Assembly: GCA_003142495.1 (NCBI GenBank)
Contig: PLMM01000123.1
Coordinates: 19,671 to 25,506, forward strand
Length of the DNA stretch: 5,836 nucleotides
Direction: 5' to 3'
Origin: Gemmatimonadota bacterium
Lineage (GTDB): Bacteria > Gemmatimonadota > Gemmatimonadetes > Gemmatimonadales > Gemmatimonadaceae
A program made the position numbers and the translations under genes. Below the pieces are notes generated by a model that was given only the letters and a program-made list of their open reading frames with translations, was not told where the DNA came from and did not search any database. Positions 1-3,256 of the stretch are shown piece after piece (position 1 is the stretch's first letter; every line of letters starts with the position of its first letter).

Positions 1-618
1 GCGATGCCCCTGCATGTCGGGCTCCTCGAAGTAGCCCATCACGAGGCGCGGGCGACGTGCCGCGGGGAGATCGAGCCACGCGAGCATTGTGTCGACGCGC
101 GCGCTGAAGGCGATCGCGTGGTCGTACGAGTGCCAGAGCTCGGGGCGCATGCCACCCACGGGCGCGTCGGATCCCACCCAGAACATCGTCGCCGCCTGCG
201 CGCCCTGCTTGGTCGCCGTCACCCAGATCGGCTCGCCGCCCCACCAGTACCCCTCGTGCGCGATCGGCTTCTTGTACTCGAACGCGCTGTCGTGCGCGGG
301 ATCGAAGAAGCGATTGTTCACCATCCCCGAGTGGTCCGGGTAGAGTCCCGTCGCAAGCGTGTAGAAGTTCGGGAAGGTGATCGTCGGAAAGCTCGGGATC
401 ATCGCGCGCGCCGTGACGCCGCTGCGCGCGAGCGCGTGGAGCGCGGGCGCCGAGTCGGCGTCGAGATAGCGCCGAGCAAAGCCATCGAAGCCCAGCACGA
501 TCACCGTTCTCGTTTTCGCCGCCGGCGAGGGCCCAGGGCTCGGCCCCGCGCCATGGCACGCCACCGTGAGCAGAGCGCCGATTCCGAGAAGCGCGCGACG
601 CAATTGTCTTGAATTCAA
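1..618 (-). CDS. Type I phosphodiesterase/nucleotide pyrophosphatase (NPP family), exported, 3' end beyond the window
   Basis: Metal-dependent phosphodiesterase of the alkaline phosphatase superfamily. Family members hydrolyse nucleotide or other phosphodiesters, normally outside the cytoplasm. The 206 codons seen start with a signal peptide (RR at 7-8, hydrophobic 9-19, Cys21 in TVAC, an imperfect lipobox) and a Pro/Ser-rich spacer. The catalytic half follows: GFDGF with metal ligand Asp45, PTITFPN with the likely nucleophile Thr81, GLYPDHSGMVNN with Asn102, and EEPDMQGH with Asp201 and His205. The spacings D-T 36, T-N 21 and D-D 156 match Xanthomonas NPP (D54, T90, N111, D210, H214) as I recall it. 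The remaining metal ligands would lie in the missing half. There is no ATG near the start, so TTG at 618 (preceded by GGAAAA) or TTG at 603 is needed; I chose 618, and 603 is equally possible. It lies 74 bp downstream of the lipoprotein gene on the same strand, possibly in one operon. The substrate cannot be told. Confidence 0.9.
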   Translation of the reverse strand, partial: MNSRQLRRALLGIGALLTVACHGAGPSPGPSPAAKTRTVIVLGFDGFARRYLDADSAPALHALARSGVTARAMIPSFPTITFPNFYTLATGLYPDHSGMVNNRFFDPAHDSAFEYKKPIAHEGYWWGGEPIWVTATKQGAQAATMFWVGSDAPVGGMRPELWHSYDHAIAFSARVDTMLAWLDLPAARRPRLVMGYFEEPDMQGHR

Positions 619-692
619 GATATTTTTTCCGTTGGCGAAGGAGAGCTCACGAGAGCAGTACGTACGAGCGGCGCGCACGGTTGGGCCACCCA

Positions 693-1475
693 TCACTCGC
701 GCCCGAGCAGCGCGCGCTCGCCGCCGACGTCGGTCCACACGATCCTGTAGCGCCTATGCTCCCACGGCCAGTACGGCTTGTGCGCGTAGCGCGGCCCAAA
801 GACGGCGGTGAGCAGCGAGTCGGGATCGGCGGTGCGCCCGATGGCCGTGAGGCGCGCGCCGAGCACGACGGGGCGAGTGAACTCCTGGTAGCGCGCAAAG
901 CTGTGGCAGAAGCAGAGCGGCCCCTTGCTCGAGAGCCGGCCGAGGAAGAGATCGGGAAAGACGTAGGTCATCGCGTAGAAGATCTCGAGCGACTTGTCGC
1001 GCGGGAGATCGGACGCCGGAGTGCCGCGCGGGAGCGATCCGTGCTTCCCCCACTGGACGTCGATACCGAGCTCCCCCTTGCCACGCCAGTTAGCATGAAG
1101 GATGTCGCCGTGCCAGTACGTCCAGATGTCGGTGGGGGCATTGGTGGCGTCGTAGCCCACCCAGAACTCTTCCTCGTCCGCACCCTGCGAGAAGGGCGAC
1201 CAGCGGGCGGCGATGTCGTGGCGGTAGGTGAGGTAGTAGGCGATTACACGCCTGGATGGGTGCAAAACGGCAACGGTTCGCTCGAGCGGGAACGATTCGT
1301 CCCGTTGAAGGTATAGGATAGGCGCTAAATCCCTCGCGAGTATGGCTGCAGAGTCGTTGTGCGCCAAGGAGTCGGGGAGAGCTGGGGGCAGAGCAGGAAA
1401 GTGGGTGCGGGGTCCGCAGGCGGCCAGCAAAGCGGTAAGGCCGACTACGAAGCCCAACACTCGGCGCGTCTGCAG
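693..1475 (-). CDS. Predicted lipoprotein of unknown function, about 260 aa, start uncertain
   Basis: I do not recognise this protein with confidence. From a CTG at 1475 it begins LQTRR, followed by a hydrophobic stretch and a good lipobox LLAAC with Cys20, so export and lipidation are likely. The mature part has RDLAPILYLQRDESFPLE (48-65), a Trp/Tyr/His-rich core TDIWTYWHGDILHANW and then DVQWGKHGSLPRG (around 114-151), CFC at 188-190 and PYWPWEHRRY near the C-terminus. The opening APILYLxxDE and the later HGD and KHGSLP loosely recall Vps62/DUF946-type proteins; this is a weak impression, not an assignment. No ATG, GTG or TTG fits well. GTG at 1460 leaves no basic n-region and has no Shine-Dalgarno, and the open frame continues upstream to an ATG at 1850 only by crossing antisense to the zinc-ribbon gene. 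A well-spaced AGGAGA/ATG (1534-1519) exists in another frame, so a frameshift near the start is possible. The stop is TGA at 695-693. Confidence 0.62.
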   Translation of the reverse strand: MQTRRVLGFVVGLTALLAACGPRTHFPALPPALPDSLAHNDSAAILARDLAPILYLQRDESFPLERTVAVLHPSRRVIAYYLTYRHDIAARWSPFSQGADEEEFWVGYDATNAPTDIWTYWHGDILHANWRGKGELGIDVQWGKHGSLPRGTPASDLPRDKSLEIFYAMTYVFPDLFLGRLSSKGPLCFCHSFARYQEFTRPVVLGARLTAIGRTADPDSLLTAVFGPRYAHKPYWPWEHRRYRIVWTDVGGERALLGRE

Positions 1476-1571
1476 CGTTCTTTCCCGTACAGGCCGTTTC
1501 GGGCCGTACGCGAGAGGGCATTCGATCGTCTCCTGTACGAGCGGAGACTTGTTGAGACTTTGGAGGGGTTC
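1476..1571. promoter_or_regulatory. Divergent intergenic region with inverted and direct repeats
   Basis: This region separates the minus-strand lipoprotein gene from the plus-strand zinc-ribbon gene and should hold promoters for both. It contains GTCTCC (1528-1533) facing GGAGAC (1543-1548) across 9 nt. It also has a direct repeat GAGACTT at 1544-1550 and 1554-1560, exactly 10 bp apart, which is one helical turn. Such spacing could mark a repressor or activator site for either direction. No convincing -35/-10 pair is visible on either strand. The left half (1476-1521) may actually be the 5' end of the lipoprotein gene if its start is the out-of-frame ATG at 1521. Confidence 0.3.
1562..1568 (+). 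promoter_or_regulatory. Shine-Dalgarno of the zinc-ribbon gene
   Basis: GGAGGGG ends 3 nt before the ATG at 1572, with the GGAGG core 5 nt away. It is one of the strongest ribosome binding sites in the window. It fixes the start at 1572 rather than at the in-frame ATG at 1359, which would add about 71 low-complexity residues running antisense to the lipoprotein signal peptide. Confidence 0.7.
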
Positions 1572-1781
1572 ATGCGAAAGCCACGTCCGGCCACCTACAA
1601 TCCTGCGCAAGCGTTGCAGCTCATCGCGAACGATCGCACCGGCGCTCCACTCAGTTGCCCCTCCTGCTCCGGACCGATCCTTCGCGATCCCGACCAGGTG
1701 CCCCCCATCCGCCGCTCCCACGTCACGCTCCGCTGTTCGAGTTGTGGCCGCATCGCCCGGTACATAGCGGGCGCCGCCTGA
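1572..1781 (+). CDS. Small protein with two CxxC pairs, probable zinc ribbon, unknown function
   Basis: This is a 69-residue protein I cannot name. An N-terminal half with a short possible helix (PAQALQLIAND, 11-21) is followed by CPSC (Cys29, Cys32) and CSSCG (Cys55, Cys58), 22 residues apart. The second pair sits in a LRCSSCGR turn typical of zinc knuckles, so one four-Cys Zn site is expected. His50 lies between the pairs. No signal peptide or membrane segment is present, so it should be cytoplasmic. Support for coding comes from the strong Shine-Dalgarno, the paired cysteines, GC-rich third positions and a clean TGA stop. Family knowledge allows nucleic-acid binding, protein-protein contact or a zinc chaperone, and nothing decides between them. 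It precedes the cold-shock gene by 221 bp on the same strand but probably forms a separate unit. A long open frame runs antisense to it on the minus strand and I treat that as a shadow. Confidence 0.68.
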   Translation: MRKPRPATYNPAQALQLIANDRTGAPLSCPSCSGPILRDPDQVPPIRRSHVTLRCSSCGRIARYIAGAA

Positions 1782-1802
1782 GCCTGTCGACCGCTTCGTT
1801 CC

Positions 1803-1821
1803 AACCGTTCCGCCAGCGGTT
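1803..1821 (+). other. Weak inverted repeat after the zinc-ribbon gene
   Basis: AACCG (1803-1807) pairs with CGGTT (1817-1821) across 9 nt. The inner CCGC/GCGG (1810-1813/1816-1819) is an alternative pairing with a 2-nt loop. A pyrimidine run TTCTTCTC follows. It could act as a weak terminator 22 nt after the TGA, but it lacks a proper T tract. Confidence 0.25.
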
Positions 1822-1841
1822 CTTCTCAGCAACTCGCGGGC

Positions 1842-1870
1842 TTGGCCCAAATTATGAGATATGATCTAGT
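1842..1870 (+). promoter_or_regulatory. Candidate promoter for the cold-shock gene
   Basis: This lies in a sudden AT-rich pocket of an otherwise GC-rich window. TTGGCC (1842-1847) and TCTAGT (1865-1870) are 17 bp apart, each matching four of six consensus bases. A better -10 by itself is TATGAT (1860-1865), but it lacks a partner at 17 bp. Either would start transcription near 1872-1877 and give the csp mRNA a leader of about 130 nt. Confidence 0.35.
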
Positions 1871-1874
1871 TACC

Positions 1875-1901
1875 GCCGAAATCATCTGTTTAGATTTCGG
1901 C
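1875..1901 (+). other. Perfect 9-bp inverted repeat in the csp upstream region
   Basis: GCCGAAATC (1875-1883) pairs perfectly with GATTTCGGC (1893-1901) around a 9-nt loop ATCTGTTTA. No T tract follows on either strand, so it is not an intrinsic terminator. If transcription begins near 1872 this would be the very 5' hairpin of the csp leader, a position that often stabilises mRNA. If transcription begins further downstream it could instead be an operator. Confidence 0.55.
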
Positions 1902-1923
1902 ACACTCTGGATCGTCAGCATCC

Positions 1924-1951
1924 CCCAGCGGCAAATGTTTCGGCAGCTGGG
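1924..1951 (+). other. Second inverted repeat in the csp leader
   Basis: CCCAGC (1924-1929) pairs with GCTGGG (1946-1951). One G-A mismatch later, GC (1931-1932) pairs with GC (1943-1944). It would form a second leader hairpin about 50 nt before the csp start codon, short of the AGGGGAAAGGG purine run (1983-1993) that serves as the ribosome-binding region. Confidence 0.4.
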
Positions 1952-2002
1952 CCGATGATTCGCACAACAGTTCTAGCCCCACAGGGGAAAGGGTAAGGTA
2001 CC

Positions 2003-2209
2003 ATGGCACGCATCACCGGCACCGTGAAGTGGTTCAACGACGCGAAAGGCTTCGGTTTCATCTCTCGTGAGGGTGGACCCGATGTTTTCGTCCACTTCAG
2101 CGCCATCACCGGCAACGGCTTCAAGTCGCTCGCCGAAGGCGATCAGGTCGAGTTCGAAATCGTTCAGGGACAGAAGGGTCCGCAGGCCGCCGACGTTCAA
2201 AAGGTCTGA
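2003..2209 (+). CDS. csp: Cold-shock protein, CspA family
   Basis: This is a single-stranded nucleic-acid-binding RNA chaperone, one cold-shock domain (five-stranded OB fold) and nothing else. Its 68 residues match the usual 65-70. Residues 5-11 (TGTVKWF) open the fold, RNP1 KGFGFI lies at 15-20 and RNP2 VFVHF at 28-32. The stacking aromatics Trp10, Phe18, Phe20, Phe29, His31 and Phe32 are all in place. The C-terminal strand [10 protein letters not shown] is canonical. The ATG follows AAGG (1995-1998) at 4 nt and a longer purine run AGGGGAAAGGG (1983-1993) at 9 nt. The gene is monocistronic: candidate promoter and two leader hairpins upstream, strong terminator 17 nt after the stop. Which csp paralogue it is, and whether cold really induces it, cannot be read from the sequence; many Csp proteins are constitutive or stationary-phase. 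Confidence 0.97.
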   Translation: MARITGTVKWFNDAKGFGFISREGGPDVFVHFSAITGNGFKSLAEGDQVEFEIVQGQKGPQAADVQKV

Positions 2210-2225
2210 CCTCCCTGCTTCAGTC

Positions 2226-2260
2226 AAAAGAGTCCCGGCATTGCTGGGACTCTTTTTTTT
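2226..2260 (+). terminator. Intrinsic terminator of the cold-shock gene
   Basis: AAAAGAGTCCC (2226-2236) pairs perfectly with GGGACTCTTTT (2246-2256). The stem continues inward through a G-T pair and two G-C pairs to the 3-nt loop ATT. Eight consecutive T residues (2253-2260) follow. The A-rich left arm gives four T on the other strand, so weak bidirectional activity is possible, though no minus-strand gene needs it. Confidence 0.93.
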
Positions 2261-2269
2261 GCCTACAAT
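2241..2269 (+). promoter_or_regulatory. Candidate ku-ligD promoter overlapping the csp terminator
   Basis: TACAAT (2264-2269) matches five of six -10 bases and stands alone in GC-rich DNA just after the terminator T tract. Exactly 17 bp upstream is TTGCTG (2241-2246), matching only the TTG of a -35 box and lying in the loop and right arm of the csp terminator hairpin. Transcription would start near 2276, leaving a leader of about 87 nt before ku. Confidence 0.4.
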
Positions 2270-2298
2270 CCCCGCCCGTTTCGATTCCATAGTCGGCA

Positions 2299-2328
2299 CC
2301 GGACTTGCCCCTCCTCACCCACGTCCGG
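2299..2328 (+). other. Inverted repeat in the ku leader
   Basis: CCGGAC (2299-2304) and GTCCGG (2323-2328) are complementary across an 18-nt pyrimidine-rich loop. It may be an operator or leader hairpin about 35 nt before the ku start, or chance in GC-rich DNA. Confidence 0.25.
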
Positions 2329-2351
2329 CCGCACAACCCGCTCGACTCATC

Positions 2352-2356
2352 AGGAG
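2352..2356 (+). promoter_or_regulatory. Shine-Dalgarno of ku
   Basis: AGGAG lies 6 nt before the ATG at 2363. It confirms that start, which also gives the family-typical N-terminus MASIWKGSLSFGLVSIPV. Confidence 0.8.
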
Positions 2357-2362
2357 CTCAAG

Positions 2363-3247
2363 ATGGCCTCGATCTGGAAGGGCTCACTCTCCTTCGGTCT
2401 CGTCAGCATCCCCGTCGAAGTGCGTACCGCCATCCAGGGCGATCACATCAGCTTCCGCATGCTCCATGACGAAGACCTCGCTCCCATCAAATACGAGCGC
2501 GTCTCCTCCACGAGCGGCGATCCGGTTCCCTGGGGCGAGATCGTCAAGGGCTACGAATACGCGAAAGGCAAATTCGTCGTCATCACCGACGAAGATTTCA
2601 AAACCGCCGCCGTCGAGTCCTCGAAGACGCTCGAGATCGTCGACTTCGTGAAGGAAGCAGAGATCGATCCGCGCTACTTCGAAACGCCCTACTTCCTCGT
2701 TCCCTCCAAAGGCGGCGAAAAAGCCTACGCCCTCCTCCGCGAAGCCATCCGAAAAACCGGATCCGTCGGCATCGGCAAGATCATCATGCGACAGAAGCAG
2801 CATCTCGCCGGCATTCGCGTCGTCGATGACGCGCTCATCCTCGAGATCATGCGCTTCGCCGATGAGCTGATCGACCCGGAGACACTCAGCCTCCCGAGCT
2901 CCAGCCTCGTTCGCCCGCAGGAACTCCGCATGGCCGAGCAGCTCGTCACGAGCCTCGCCGAGGCGTTCGATCCGGCCAAGTACACCGATGAATACCGCAA
3001 CAATCTCATGCGGCTCATCCACGGCAAGATGAAAGGGAAGAAAGTGAATCTGAAAGCCGAGCCGGGCGCCGCGCGCGACACGCAGGTGATCGATCTCATG
3101 ACGCGCCTCCGCGAAAGCCTCGACGGCGGCAAGAAGAAAGGCTCCGTGCGCTCCGGCCCCACGGCCGCCGCCTCGCGCGAACGCAAATCCGCGTCGAAAA
3201 CGAGAGCCGCGAAAGCAGTCAAGCGCGCCAAGCGCAAAAGCGCGTAG
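2363..3247 (+). CDS. ku: Ku, DNA double-strand-break end-binding protein of bacterial non-homologous end joining
   Basis: A homodimeric ring that threads onto broken DNA ends, bridges them and recruits LigD. The 294 residues fit the family (about 260-300). The N-terminus SIWKGSLSFGLVSIPVEV (3-20) is the Ku signature, and LHDEDLAPIKYERVS (34-48) follows. The beta-barrel/bridge core runs to about 220 and includes GKIIMRQKQHLAGIR (138-152), the conserved EIMRFADEL (161-169) and LVRPQELRMAEQLV (182-195). VIDLMTRLRESL (242-253) is the conserved C-terminal motif thought to help contact LigD. Residues 257-294 form a Lys/Arg/Ala/Ser tail with no aromatic residue, like the extended tails that bind DNA and aid threading in other bacterial Ku proteins. 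It is the first gene of a two-gene operon; ligD starts 9 bp after its TAG, in the same reading frame. It has its own candidate promoter directly behind the csp terminator. Confidence 0.97.
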   Translation: MASIWKGSLSFGLVSIPVEVRTAIQGDHISFRMLHDEDLAPIKYERVSSTSGDPVPWGEIVKGYEYAKGKFVVITDEDFKTAAVESSKTLEIVDFVKEAEIDPRYFETPYFLVPSKGGEKAYALLREAIRKTGSVGIGKIIMRQKQHLAGIRVVDDALILEIMRFADELIDPETLSLPSSSLVRPQELRMAEQLVTSLAEAFDPAKYTDEYRNNLMRLIHGKMKGKKVNLKAEPGAARDTQVIDLMTRLRESLDGGKKKGSVRSGPTAAASRERKSASKTRAAKAVKRAKRKSA

Positions 3248-3256
3248 TCGCGACCC

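Noticed and set aside
4..612. Plus-strand open frame of 202 codons opposite the NPP gene
   Set aside because: Arg/His/Glu-rich low-complexity product; the minus strand carries the NPP catalytic motifs at family spacing.
658..665. GTACGTAC palindrome in the lipoprotein-NPP gap
   Set aside because: Eight bases only and no second copy nearby; likely chance.
609..1316. Plus-strand open frame of 235 codons opposite the lipoprotein gene
   Set aside because: Biased composition and no ribosome site, and the minus strand has a lipobox and a Trp/Tyr-rich globular core. It is a shadow frame.
1476..1850. N-terminal extension of the lipoprotein frame up to the ATG at 1850
   Set aside because: It would place about 125 low-complexity residues before a clear lipoprotein signal peptide and would lie antisense to the better supported zinc-ribbon gene.
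1875..1901. The 9-bp hairpin as an intrinsic terminator
   Set aside because: No T tract follows on either strand.
2210..2362. Search for a small RNA or small gene between csp and ku
   Set aside because: Beyond the terminator, candidate promoter, weak repeat and ribosome site, no open frame with a start signal and no further stable structure was seen.
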